From the IMG/VR virus record IMGVR_UViG_3300024260_000029, positions 1-37,540 of that record: 37,540 bases of DNA; one strand, 5' to 3'. The notes below the pieces were generated by a model that did no database searches, was not told the origin of the DNA, and saw only the letters and a list, made by a program, of their open reading frames with translations. Each line of letters opens with the position of its first letter. The first letter of the stretch is position 1. The stretch is from a virus. Position numbers and translations under genes: made by a program. Shown here in pieces: positions 30,303 to 37,412 of this stretch.

Positions 30303-30778
30303 ACAAATCCTCCTGCTGTATATTGTTTTTTGTTGATGTTTACACAACTAGCTATGTTCCCAACAGTTATGCCAGTCACTCTACTTGCTTCATTGATTGA
30401 GATATAAGTACCAACATTCGTTCCATCTTTAGTCACTTGTCTTACAGCTCTATGTGGTCTTCCTGAGCTTATATCTCCTCTTATGCAATCATAGTGCCCT
30501 TTTCTTCTGTTATCTTGGAAAGTCATCAGCTGTATGTTGTCAAGAGTGTATCCTTTGTGATTATTAATTCTGTCTACACTTGGTTTCATATTTTTGGTAT
30601 GTCCTGTATTTTCCCAGTATTCAAACAGTATATGAAATATATCTTGATTCATAATCCACCAACCAAACTCTTCTTTTGTATAGGCTGGCATATCAAAGCC
30701 TCTTGATTTACACTTAGACCTCTGATGACTATAAAGCTTAGTTATCACACCTTTCTTTGTTTTGTCATATTTGTTCAT
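30284..30778 (-). CDS. HNH homing endonuclease with NUMOD-type tail
   Basis: 164 aa. The HNH core is 'MKPSVDRINNHKGYTLDNIQ' followed by 'LMTFQDNRRKG' (D-R-I-N-N-H ... N-I-Q ... N-R-x-K-G). The C-terminal 'TKDGTNVGTYISINEASRVT' and 'GITVGNIASCVNINKKQYTA' is a NUMOD1-like DNA-binding helix repeat ending GGFVWTY. Freestanding homing endonucleases of this layout insert between phage replication genes, as here between the 82-aa gene and the helicase. It overlaps the helicase start by 19 bases and the upstream gene by 14. Confidence 0.88.
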   Translation of the reverse strand: MNKYDKTKKGVITKLYSHQRSKCKSRGFDMPAYTKEEFGWWIMNQDIFHILFEYWENTGHTKNMKPSVDRINNHKGYTLDNIQLMTFQDNRRKGHYDCIRGDISSGRPHRAVRQVTKDGTNVGTYISINEASRVTGITVGNIASCVNINKKQYTAGGFVWTYEN

Positions 30779-31013
30779 CTATCTTTCCTTGTACCATGGT
30801 AGCACCATCCATTATGCTTTGATAATGATCTTCATCTCCTTTAATCTCTATCTTCACAGTAAAGACCTCTCCATTATGTTTATATCCTAGCCCAACATAC
30901 CTTCTCATAACGGATCTATCAAACCACACTTCAACTTGTGGACTTAAATATCTTTCTATCATGGCATGTCTTATTGCTTGATAATCTACCTCTTCTCTTT
31001 TTGATGTTGACAT
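30765..31013 (-). CDS. Hypothetical protein, 82 aa
   Basis: Not recognised. Residues 5-25 form a helix (REEVDYQAIRHAMIERYLSP), followed by two or three strands (VEVWFDRSVMRRYVGLGYKH) and a C-terminal helix. Its size and position between primase and helicase suggest a replication-accessory role, unproven. Strong ribosome-binding site AAGGGAGAAAAG. Ends within the start of the HNH gene. Confidence 0.55.
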   Translation of the reverse strand: MSTSKREEVDYQAIRHAMIERYLSPQVEVWFDRSVMRRYVGLGYKHNGEVFTVKIEIKGDEDHYQSIMDGATMVQGKIDEQI

Positions 31014-31024
31014 CTTTTCTCCCT

Positions 31025-31873
31025 TTATATGAATTGTTGTACATACTTTAAAGACTCTCTAAAAGTCATACCTTCTAACTCCATAAGTACATGAAAGATA
31101 TCACCACTTATTTCTTTAGAACCATAGTCACATATATATCCTGATTCATATATCTTAGCACTACTTGTATTCTCTTCGGGTCTCAACTTGCACTTACCAT
31201 TGACAAACTCTATGCCAATAGATTCTAATACATCTTGTATCATCTCAGTAGTTAGTTGTTTTTTAATATCTTCTAAGCTACTACTACCATAACTATTAAT
31301 TAAATCTTTATCTATAACTATCTTTTCAACATACTCAGATTCTAGTTGTTTCTTAGCCAATTCTTTAGCTTTAAAGCAATCTAATAGTTTACCTTCGTTC
31401 TTTAAAACAATACAATCACTTGTTCCTAGAAATGAAGCAGTCTTAGTTAAAGTCTGTTCATCATTGAATGGAAACATTAGTTCTAACATTCTAAAGTAAA
31501 CATCATGTTCTCTTGGAATATTAATAGCTGGTATTAATACTCTAAACCTATCAGAAACAATACCTTTCTTTTCAAGCTGATGTGATTTAGTTGTAGCAAT
31601 GATATATTTATATTTACTAAACAAAGATTGAAAATCTACTATAGACATACCATCATCGATATCAATAATGATACAGTTCTGATTAGATCTATCAAAGTTC
31701 TTACTAGACTTGATTCCTTTGTCCCACGCATAGCATGAATATTGTATTTTACTACTAGACATAGGTTTATGTATGTCTTCCCAAGTAACTGCCTTAGATC
31801 TCCAACCCTTTAGTGTAAGATGATATGCATCTGTAACTTTTCCTTTTAACTTTATAAAGCTTATATTAATCAT
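31025..31873 (-). CDS. AEP/PrimPol-type primase with degenerate CHC2-like tail
   Basis: 282 aa. The archaeo-eukaryotic primase core shows NCIIIDIDDG (Asp71, Asp73, Asp74) for metal binding and 'KYIIATTKSHQL ... GIVSDRFRVLIPA' (S/H-x-H-equivalent and R-F-R-V). The C-terminus 'RPEENTSSAKIYESGYICDY' followed by 'GSKEISGDIFHVLMELEGMT' aligns by eye with the CHC2 zinc domain of DnaG primases, but the zinc Cys are mostly missing. It would make primers for DNA synthesis, working with the neighbouring DUF3987-type helicase. Its ATG overlaps the methyltransferase stop by eight bases. Confidence 0.78.
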   Translation of the reverse strand: MINISFIKLKGKVTDAYHLTLKGWRSKAVTWEDIHKPMSSSKIQYSCYAWDKGIKSSKNFDRSNQNCIIIDIDDGMSIVDFQSLFSKYKYIIATTKSHQLEKKGIVSDRFRVLIPAINIPREHDVYFRMLELMFPFNDEQTLTKTASFLGTSDCIVLKNEGKLLDCFKAKELAKKQLESEYVEKIVIDKDLINSYGSSSLEDIKKQLTTEMIQDVLESIGIEFVNGKCKLRPEENTSSAKIYESGYICDYGSKEISGDIFHVLMELEGMTFRESLKYVQQFI

Positions 31874-32966
31874 CTCTAATACCTTTAAATATATGTGCTA
31901 TCACATCTACTGTCCAGCCGTTACCTAACATTTTGTATCTTTGTGAATTAGAAACTCCCTCAGTATAATTATCAGGAACAGTTTGTAGTCTTTCACATTC
32001 TAATGGTGTCAGCTTTCTATATGTCGGATGTTCATATCTCATAAATCCGTTAGAAGTCTGTAGACAGTTAGATTTATCTTTCATGTTTCTGCCACGTCTT
32101 GTTTTTGAATTTGGAACACTGTAATCAAAACAATCACCATCTTGTATCTCTGTATAGCCTTTCTTTGTGGCTTCTTTAACCTGGAGAATATATGTCGCAC
32201 TATTTCCCGCCCTTAGGCATGGTGTCTTTCTTAGTCCTACTTTGTTGTCTTGAAAGCCACTGGTGGTCTTCATAGTAAAGAAGTCTTTGTTTGATTTTAT
32301 AATCTCATTGTGATCTCTTTCTATATTCTTAAGAACAGATGGTTTAACTTTATACTTAGAGGTGTCTATATCTGTTTCTAGGACATCTCTAAGTAAAATC
32401 CCTTTATCTTGTGGCTGCTCAAGTCCAGGTATGTTAGTCCAATAAAATCTCACTCTATTCTGAGCCGACATTAAAGAACTATTAATCATAATTGGCTCAA
32501 CACCCATAGCCTCATTAAACATAGGTAGCCATTTTTTAGTTACTCTCACATTTTCTAAAAAGAAATACTTAGGCTGTATAGCCTTCCATACTCTTACATA
32601 TTCCCAAAACAAATAAGACTGACCATCAAATTCGAAACCTTCCTCTTTTAGCATTAAGTATTGTTCGAGAGTAGTTACATCTTTTCCACACTTTGTAGCA
32701 CTCCCTTTTAGACTCCCGCTTACACTGAATCCTTGACATGGTGAACCACCAATAATCATATCAATATCTAGTGTTTTTAGATAATCTGCATCTAAGTTAA
32801 TAACACTACCTAATCTTTTGTCAGCATCTTGTGGATAATTCTTATCTGCCACTTGAATAGCATATTTATCTATCTCGCTGCTATAATAATTATCTACTTT
32901 AATTCCTGCTCTTTTTAAAGCAATCCTACCACAACTCATTCCATCAAATAAACTTAAAATGTTCAT
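31866..32966 (-). CDS. DNA cytosine-C5 methyltransferase
   Basis: 366 aa, complete. Motif I LFDGMSCG (6-13), catalytic motif IV IIGGSPCQGFS (Pro76-Cys77), motif VI FFLENVRV (Glu138), motif VIII QNRVRFYW (169-176), motif IX LTPLECERLQTVP and motif X YKMLGNGWTVDVIAHIF are all present. It transfers a methyl group from AdoMet to C5 of cytosine in a specific sequence. No partner restriction enzyme is visible, so self-protection of phage DNA is likely. It lies in one operon with the ABC-GNAT fusion upstream. The ribosome-binding site AAGGAGATATA is strong. Confidence 0.95.
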   Translation of the reverse strand: MNILSLFDGMSCGRIALKRAGIKVDNYYSSEIDKYAIQVADKNYPQDADKRLGSVINLDADYLKTLDIDMIIGGSPCQGFSVSGSLKGSATKCGKDVTTLEQYLMLKEEGFEFDGQSYLFWEYVRVWKAIQPKYFFLENVRVTKKWLPMFNEAMGVEPIMINSSLMSAQNRVRFYWTNIPGLEQPQDKGILLRDVLETDIDTSKYKVKPSVLKNIERDHNEIIKSNKDFFTMKTTSGFQDNKVGLRKTPCLRAGNSATYILQVKEATKKGYTEIQDGDCFDYSVPNSKTRRGRNMKDKSNCLQTSNGFMRYEHPTYRKLTPLECERLQTVPDNYTEGVSNSQRYKMLGNGWTVDVIAHIFKGIRDD

Positions 32967-33160
32967 TATATCTCCTTAAATGTAAAATTTTTAGACTTAA
33001 ATAACTTGTCAGCTAATCTAACAGTATCTAACATCTCTTCAGGTATCAACTCTCTCATTAACTCACCATACTCTTCAACTGTTAAATCTTTTTCCTTCAG
33101 GATAGTATCTTTACTAGATACAATAGCCTTCATTGTCTTCTTACAAATCTTGACATTCAT
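32966..33160 (-). CDS. Hypothetical protein, 64 aa
   Basis: Not recognised. A Lys/Glu-rich helical protein (MNVKICKKTMKAIVSSKDTI, then LKEKDLTVEEYGELMRELIP). It begins inside the end of the ABC-GNAT gene (20-base overlap) and ends at the methyltransferase start, so it is coupled between the two modification genes. Its role may relate to either, but nothing in the sequence proves it. Confidence 0.55.
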   Translation of the reverse strand: MNVKICKKTMKAIVSSKDTILKEKDLTVEEYGELMRELIPEEMLDTVRLADKLFKSKNFTFKEI

Positions 33161-34235
33161 TGATTCTATCTTTAGCTATATCAAAATGCCCATCATCCAT
33201 TTCTGTACCTATAAATTCATGTGAGTATGTGAGTCTGTCCGCATCTCTCAGTATGGTCTTTTCAGTTTTTCCAAATCCTTTAGATATTCTAGCTTCTCCA
33301 TTTTTCTTTAAATAACTTTTCCTTTTTTTCATATTTGTACTTGTTGGTCTCCAGTTATCACTATTATTTCTATATTCCCCCATAGATGGATGTGAAGTTT
33401 TTGAAAAATATCTAAGTCCTCTATTTGTATATTCGTTGGCTATTGTATTGCTTAGGGCTTTTCCTATTCCTAACCCTTGAAACTCAGGTAGAACAACAAG
33501 CCTACTTTCTCTCCAGTATGTTCTTATGTCTCTACCACATCCGTGAATTATTGACAAAAAACCAACTTTCATATTTTCTATATATGCAGTGTAGCAATGA
33601 ACTGACTTGCTCATATTGGTGTCTAAATAGTGATGTTTTTTGAAATAAATCCAATCTTCGTGGGAACTAGCAACGATTTCAATATTAATTTCTGGTCTCC
33701 TAAGTGAATCCTTTTGAATAAATTTTTGCATATCAGTATCGTATATAAAATCAGGTTGTAACCATTCGATTATATCACTATGGCAACTAGCAATAAACAG
33801 ATTAGTAATGTCTCCTTTATCAAAACCCTTTCTTAATGCTACTGATAGAGATTTAGCAGTATTTCTATCTACAACACTCGTAAACTCATCAATACAGTTA
33901 ATTCCTTTATCAAGAGATAGTGCGACTTCGGCTCTATGTTTTTCTCCATTTGAAACTTTGTCTATATTTTTAAACCAAGTAGGTACACTTCTTAAACCAG
34001 CGGAAAGTAAAAACTTTTCAGCATTTTCATAGTTAGAGAAGTTATCAATAATGCTTATATTCGAATCAAAATTAATTTCTTTATCTAGCCCACATTCTTT
34101 TAGTATCGTACTTTTTCCACTCCCACTAGTTCCGACTATAAGAATAATTCCATGCTTTTCTTTAAAGTCAGGAATATTTATTTCAGGTTGCTCGTAATCT
34201 TTAATATCGTATTTTTCTATTATACTATTGTTCAT
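33141..34235 (-). CDS. ABC-type ATPase fused to GNAT acyltransferase domain
   Basis: 364 aa. The N-terminal half is a complete soluble ABC ATPase: Walker A GTSGSGKST (35-43), signature VSNGEKHR (94-101), Walker B INCIDEF (112-118) with the catalytic Glu117, and H-loop SCHSDIIEWLQPD (His152). The C-terminal half (~185-340) is GNAT-like: 'KKHHYLDTN', 'CYTAYIENMKVGFLSII' and the acyl-CoA loop LPEFQGLGIGKAL (249-261). It has no membrane domain. This fusion family occurs in many phages. The GNAT half recalls Mu Mom, which modifies adenine in DNA. I infer nucleic-acid modification, given the adjacent C5-methyltransferase. Confidence 0.85.
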   Translation of the reverse strand: MNNSIIEKYDIKDYEQPEINIPDFKEKHGIILIVGTSGSGKSTILKECGLDKEINFDSNISIIDNFSNYENAEKFLLSAGLRSVPTWFKNIDKVSNGEKHRAEVALSLDKGINCIDEFTSVVDRNTAKSLSVALRKGFDKGDITNLFIASCHSDIIEWLQPDFIYDTDMQKFIQKDSLRRPEINIEIVASSHEDWIYFKKHHYLDTNMSKSVHCYTAYIENMKVGFLSIIHGCGRDIRTYWRESRLVVLPEFQGLGIGKALSNTIANEYTNRGLRYFSKTSHPSMGEYRNNSDNWRPTSTNMKKRKSYLKKNGEARISKGFGKTEKTILRDADRLTYSHEFIGTEMDDGHFDIAKDRINECQDL

Positions 34236-34245
34236 TTTTTTCCTT

Positions 34246-34596
34246 TTAAAAATCTACTGGTTCTGAGTTATCAAAATCAAAATCTGCTGTACTGTCTATG
34301 TATAGGATTTTTATTCTTTCGCCCCACTTCTCGTAGTTTTCTTCTTTTATGGGAAACTCAAAGTATTTCTTACTTCCTCTAAAGTTTGCTCTAATAAAGA
34401 GTTTTCCAACAGAATATTCTACACCTATACTTACAGTATCAATTAAAGCACTTGCTTCAATACCTTCTTGTTTAGGAGTAGTTTTAATTCCTCCACTAAG
34501 ATTAAGTCCTCTTTCATATATAAAGCTACTAATCTTCTCAATCATTTTATCCATTGCTACTAAACAGTCTTCATTCTTTAATACTATTCTACTCAC
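34246..34596 (-). CDS. Hypothetical protein, 116 aa, GTG start
   Basis: Not recognised. GTG at 34596 with GAGGAG upstream overlaps the previous gene's stop by four bases (GTGA). The product is alpha/beta, with an N-terminal helix (NEDCLVAMDKMIEKISSFIY), then strands (GVEYSVGKLFIRANFRGSKK), ending in an acidic tail rich in Asp (STADFDFDNSEPVDF). The acidic C-terminus is reminiscent of proteins that contact ssDNA-binding or replication factors, but no function can be assigned. Confidence 0.55.
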   Translation of the reverse strand: MSRIVLKNEDCLVAMDKMIEKISSFIYERGLNLSGGIKTTPKQEGIEASALIDTVSIGVEYSVGKLFIRANFRGSKKYFEFPIKEENYEKWGERIKILYIDSTADFDFDNSEPVDF

Positions 34597-34970
34597 GATA
34601 ACTCCTCTATTAGTTTTAACTCTTCTTCTGTTGGTTGATATTCTTCTTTCATTGCTGTTGGCTCTACAATTTGACCATAAGCAATTCCTACAGTTGTTCT
34701 GACATCATACAAATCATTACTGATTGTAGTGGCTGTTCCTACTGGTAGTTCCTCAGGATAAGTGAATGGTTTATTGTTAGTCTTTCTGTCTTTACTTCTA
34801 AAGAACACTTTGACTACCTCGACAGATTGTGTTGGATACCTTTCACTAATGACTTTTGACACATCTCTATAGGTATATCCTGTTGGAATATTACCTCCAT
34901 CACTTGCTTCACATAAAGAGATAAAACTATTTAGTGTTGCCTTCTTTTTCTCTGTGCTTTCGTTGTTCAT
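34593..34970 (-). CDS. Hypothetical protein, 125 aa
   Basis: Not recognised. It begins with a helix (TEKKKATLNSFISLCEASDG), has a short 'YTYRDVSKVISERYPTQSVE' helix-turn-like middle, and an acidic C-terminal helix (YQPTEEELKLIEELS). The middle could be a small DNA-binding unit. It overlaps the 55-aa RHH gene by 44 bases and the GTG-started gene by four, i.e. dense coupling. Confidence 0.55.
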   Translation of the reverse strand: MNNESTEKKKATLNSFISLCEASDGGNIPTGYTYRDVSKVISERYPTQSVEVVKVFFRSKDRKTNNKPFTYPEELPVGTATTISNDLYDVRTTVGIAYGQIVEPTAMKEEYQPTEEELKLIEELS

Positions 34971-35094
34971 CTTTAATTAACCTTCTTACTTCATAACTCA
35001 TAGAGCTTGAATTTATTTCAGCTAAACTTCTAAGATATTCTTTTGAATCTTCATCAAGAGTGATTAACATACCCTTCTTGTTTGTTGTCTTCAT
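34927..35094 (-). CDS. Ribbon-helix-helix (Arc/CopG-like) protein, 55 aa
   Basis: ATG at 35094, TAG at 34927, with AAAAAGGAAGAAA upstream. Product: MKTTNKKGMLITLDEDSKEY then LRSLAEINSSSMSYEVRRLI. This is the RHH layout: one strand (GMLITL), helix A (DEDSKEYLRSLAEI), a turn with small residues (NSSS), and helix B (MSYEVRRLIKDEQ). Such dimers bind DNA through the strand. Its upstream gap has direct repeats and short dyads that could be its operators, making autoregulation plausible. The overlap with the 125-aa gene is 44 bases. Confidence 0.7.
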   Translation of the reverse strand: MKTTNKKGMLITLDEDSKEYLRSLAEINSSSMSYEVRRLIKDEQRKHREKEGNTK

Positions 35095-35272
35095 TTTCTT
35101 CCTTTTTGTTTAGTTGTTCAGAACTATATCCGTTCTCGCCTTATATGTAACTTATATAGAAACAATATGTTCTTTCCTTGAGTCAACATTGAGTCAACAT
35201 TGAGTCAAGCTTGAGTGTTGCTATTGATATTGGTATTGTTTTTGCTATTGCTTTATTTAAAGATTTTGGAAA
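35095..35272 (-). promoter_or_regulatory. Regulatory gap with 11-bp tandem repeats
   Basis: A 178-base gene-free gap ahead of the RHH gene. TTGAGTCAACA occurs at 35179-35189 and 35190-35200, TTGAGTCAAGC at 35201-35211 and TTGAGTGTTG at 35212-35221. On the minus strand the repeats place TTGACT boxes upstream of TATATAA (22-base spacing from the nearest, too long for plain sigma70). Nearer the gene there are AGAAC-7-GTTCT and a CTTATAT direct repeat. This is a candidate regulated promoter for the RHH-to-primase genes. Confidence 0.6.
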
Positions 35273-36083
35273 CTAAAAAGATACATCACTGTCATCTATT
35301 GTGATAGTATCAATCATGTCACTTATGTCTTGAACTGTTGTCATAGTTAATGTACCATTGTATTGATGCATATCAACTAATCTCATATTCATTAACATAT
35401 CTTCAGGTGTTGAGAATAGATTTACATAATCAGTAAATGTATTAGTCCCACTAGTCAAATCAGCTACAAACTTCCCAGCCTTAACCTTACCCATACCTTT
35501 GACTCCTTTGATGTTATCTGTTGAGTCTCCCTCTATAGATTGGATTAATCTATTAGTGTTAATTTCTACACTATCTAAACCTTTACTCCATTCCCACTTC
35601 TTGAAGTTAAAACATTGAGTAGGTGTTTGATGAATAATATCTTTGTCCATAGCAGATATTAAATAACCTTGATTAGCATACATGATAACTAGATCATCTG
35701 CTTCTACTATTACATTGACATCACACATAGTTTTAATTCTTTTGTACACTAATGTCTTTAGTTCTCTAACTCTTTCTTTTAGTAACAATCCTGCTTCATC
35801 AGTTTGTTTCTTTCTACTATCTTTATACTCAGGATATATGTCATATCTAAAGTTAGTCTTAGCAGTAAAGCATAAAACAATCTCATCTACATTTGATGCT
35901 TTAGTATAACATTCTCTTTCGATAGATTTAACTCTACCACTAAAATCAAAGTAAGCTAATTCTAAATCCCATTTATCTCTATATTTATAACAACTAAGAA
36001 AAAGAATTGAGTCAGGCGTCGATTGCTAAATTAATATTATCTTCTCTGTCTTCAGTATTCTCAAGTAATTTCGTTAAACTCAT
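35273..36083 (-). CDS. FEN-like 5'-3' exonuclease, interrupted by a +1 frameshift
   Basis: The gene starts at 36083 behind a consensus ribosome-binding site (AAGGAGGGG, 7-base spacing). Frame 1 gives MSLTKLLENTEDREDNINLA then I-D-A and stops at TGA (36012-36014). Shifting +1 exactly there continues as D-S-I-L-F-L-S-C-Y-K, restoring the family motif I-D-A-D-S-I-L. The body has YPEYKDSRKKQ, EADD, SAMDKDI and the helix-hairpin-helix GDSTDNIKGVKGMGKVKA, all standard for phage 5'-3' exonucleases. Joined length is about 270 aa, normal for the family. Without the shift, no good start exists for the body and the first catalytic Asp pair is lost. Alternatives are a sequencing error or a broken gene. 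Confidence 0.85.
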
Positions 36084-36121
36084 TTTGCAACCCCTCCTTG
36101 TGTTAAATTTTGAATTTCCAT
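36080..36121 (-). CDS. Possible 13-aa leader peptide of the exonuclease
   Basis: ATG at 36121 behind a perfect AGGAGG (six-base spacing), reading MEIQNLTQGGVAK and ending in a TGA that overlaps the exonuclease ATG (ATGA). The ribosome-binding site of the exonuclease lies inside it. Such tiny coupled frames can tune downstream initiation. There is no evidence of a peptide function; this could be chance. Confidence 0.35.
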   Translation of the reverse strand: MEIQNLTQGGVAK

Positions 36122-36131
36122 TTAAAACCTC

Positions 36132-36203
36132 CTACTGATTTTGATTTTCCTCTAAGAGTATTTGATATACTCTTATAACTAATTCCTGTTCCCTTAAACT
36201 CAT
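36132..36203 (-). CDS. Possible 23-aa micro-ORF
   Basis: ATG at 36203, TAG at 36132, directly after the RHH-like gene stop (TAA-CC-ATG) and behind AAAAGGATAACC. It reads MSLREQELVIRVYQILLEEN plus QNQ, an amphipathic helix. A perfect 9-bp inverted repeat (36153-36175) lies within it, so the stretch might instead be an operator or RNA hairpin. Confidence 0.4.
   Translation of the reverse strand: MSLREQELVIRVYQILLEENQNQ
36153..36175. repeat. Perfect inverted repeat, 9-bp arms
   Basis: TAAGAGTAT (36153-36161) and ATACTCTTA (36167-36175) around TTGAT. It lies 70-90 bases ahead of the exonuclease ATG, just downstream of an RHH-type regulator gene. Candidate operator or hairpin. Confidence 0.6.
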
Positions 36204-36205
36204 GG

Positions 36206-36424
36206 TTATCCTTTTATTAGACTACCAGCATACATATCTACTGCTAGATCTATGATACTTGATTGTGTTCTTCCTGTATCTTCTTGTATCCCCTTAAGTG
36301 TTTCCACTGTGTGTAATCTTAATTTAAAAGATAATTGTTTTTTATCTTCACCTTTAGGTCTTCCTATCTTCTTGTTTTCTTTACTCACGTATAGCTCCTT
36401 ATAGCTCTTTTTATGTTTAGGCAT
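36206..36424 (-). CDS. RHH/CopG-like small DNA-binding protein, 72 aa
   Basis: The basic N-terminus (MPKHKKSYKELYVSKENKKI, then GRPKGED) includes an AT-hook-like GRPKG. It is followed by an RHH-like unit: strand KKQLSFKLRL, helix 'HTVETLKGIQEDTG', turn 'RTQSS', helix 'IIDLAVDMYAG'. This resembles 'r..vrl.pet...l..la...g.s.s.li..Ai..y' repressors. It probably regulates the adjacent replication operon. The start has only a weak ribosome-binding site (AGG). Second RHH-type gene of the region. Confidence 0.7.
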   Translation of the reverse strand: MPKHKKSYKELYVSKENKKIGRPKGEDKKQLSFKLRLHTVETLKGIQEDTGRTQSSIIDLAVDMYAGSLIKG

Positions 36425-36461
36425 ACAATGTTTTGCCTAGTAATAGTTTTGCTCTATTTAC

Positions 36462-36773
36462 CTAGTTGCTTAGTTCAAGGATAGCTAACATACTATCTGC
36501 ATCTATATCTAAATACTGATTGTAGTTAATATCTTCACTATTAGGTTTAATTTTTGCTAATTCATTAGGAATATCTTCTAATGAGATACCTTTATTCTTT
36601 TTACTATGTTTAAGCAATCCATATATAGCTCCATGAATAGTTCCATAGAAGTAATCTTGATTGTCATAGTTACTAATAATATCTTTACCAGCCATAGTAT
36701 ATATCTTTGGTTTATCTAATTTATCTGCTAAGATAAAATTATAATTATCTTTCTTTCTAATTACTAGTTTCAT
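36462..36773 (-). CDS. Hypothetical protein, 103 aa
   Basis: Not recognised. The N-terminus is strand-rich ([20 protein letters not shown]), the middle has a Tyr/Gly-rich helix ([20 protein letters not shown]), and the C-terminus is acidic ([15 protein letters not shown]). It overlaps the pentapeptide-repeat gene by four bases (ATGA) and has a consensus AAGGAGG site inside that gene. Probably co-regulated with it. Confidence 0.6.
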   Translation of the reverse strand: MKLVIRKKDNYNFILADKLDKPKIYTMAGKDIISNYDNQDYFYGTIHGAIYGLLKHSKKNKGISLEDIPNELAKIKPNSEDINYNQYLDIDADSMLAILELSN

Positions 36774-37387
36774 TGTTTGTCCTCCTTGCTTAGTTCAATT
36801 AATAATTTTCCTTTCCATTTATCTTCATAGCAAACCTCTACAATATTAAATATAATAGGTCTAAATTTATTCCACCACTCTAAAGCACCATCATCCATTT
36901 CTGCTATCTCTTCATCACTAAAGCTTTTCCACTCTTCTATCTTATGTCTTCGGCATCCTATCTGCAAGGTATCAAGTGTAAATCCTATTTTATAAGTATC
37001 AATTTGCATTGTCCTCAATTCCTTCATATTTCCACTTGCTAACAGATTAGCACCTCTTAGATTAGCACCTCTTAGATTAGCACCTCTTAGATCAGCCTCA
37101 TATAAATTAGCACCTCTTAGATTAGCCTCATATAAATTAGCACCTCTTAGATCAGCACCACGTAAATCAGCATCTCTTAGATTAGCACCTTCTAGATTAG
37201 CACCTCTTAGATAAGCACCTTCTAGATTAGCACCTCTTAGATTAGCACCATGTAAATCAGCATCTCTTAGATAAGCACCATGTAAATCAGTACCGTTAAT
37301 AACCGCTTCTATTACTGCTTCTTTGACTGTATCTTTTTTGCTTTCAAAAATTACTTCTAATGAAAATCTATTTTTTATTTGTATCAT
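36770..37387 (-). CDS. Pentapeptide-repeat protein with conserved C-terminal domain
   Basis: I place the start at 37387 ([20 protein letters not shown]) because GGAG lies seven bases upstream; an ATG four codons earlier lacks a site. Related phage proteins also begin 'MIQIK.RF.g.ViFE'. From about residue 34, some 18 A(D/N)LxG-type repeats ([20 protein letters not shown] and on) form a right-handed quadrilateral helix. The C-terminal ~75 residues ('[20 protein letters not shown]', '[16 protein letters not shown]') are a common phage fusion domain of unknown role. Some pentapeptide proteins mimic DNA and bind gyrase; that is not shown here. Confidence 0.9.
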   Translation of the reverse strand: MIQIKNRFSLEVIFESKKDTVKEAVIEAVINGTDLHGAYLRDADLHGANLRGANLEGAYLRGANLEGANLRDADLRGADLRGANLYEANLRGANLYEADLRGANLRGANLRGANLLASGNMKELRTMQIDTYKIGFTLDTLQIGCRRHKIEEWKSFSDEEIAEMDDGALEWWNKFRPIIFNIVEVCYEDKWKGKLLIELSKEDKQ

Positions 37388-37412
37388 CTTATTCTCCATA
37401 CATTTCTTATGT

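Noticed and set aside
32005-32025. Short match to GCTTTCTAT of the variable region, considered as a template repeat
   Set aside because: It lies inside the methyltransferase gene with no flanking similarity, so it is chance.
37020-37290. CRISPR-like array on the right side
   Set aside because: The regular repeats are pentapeptide codons in a continuous frame, without spacers.
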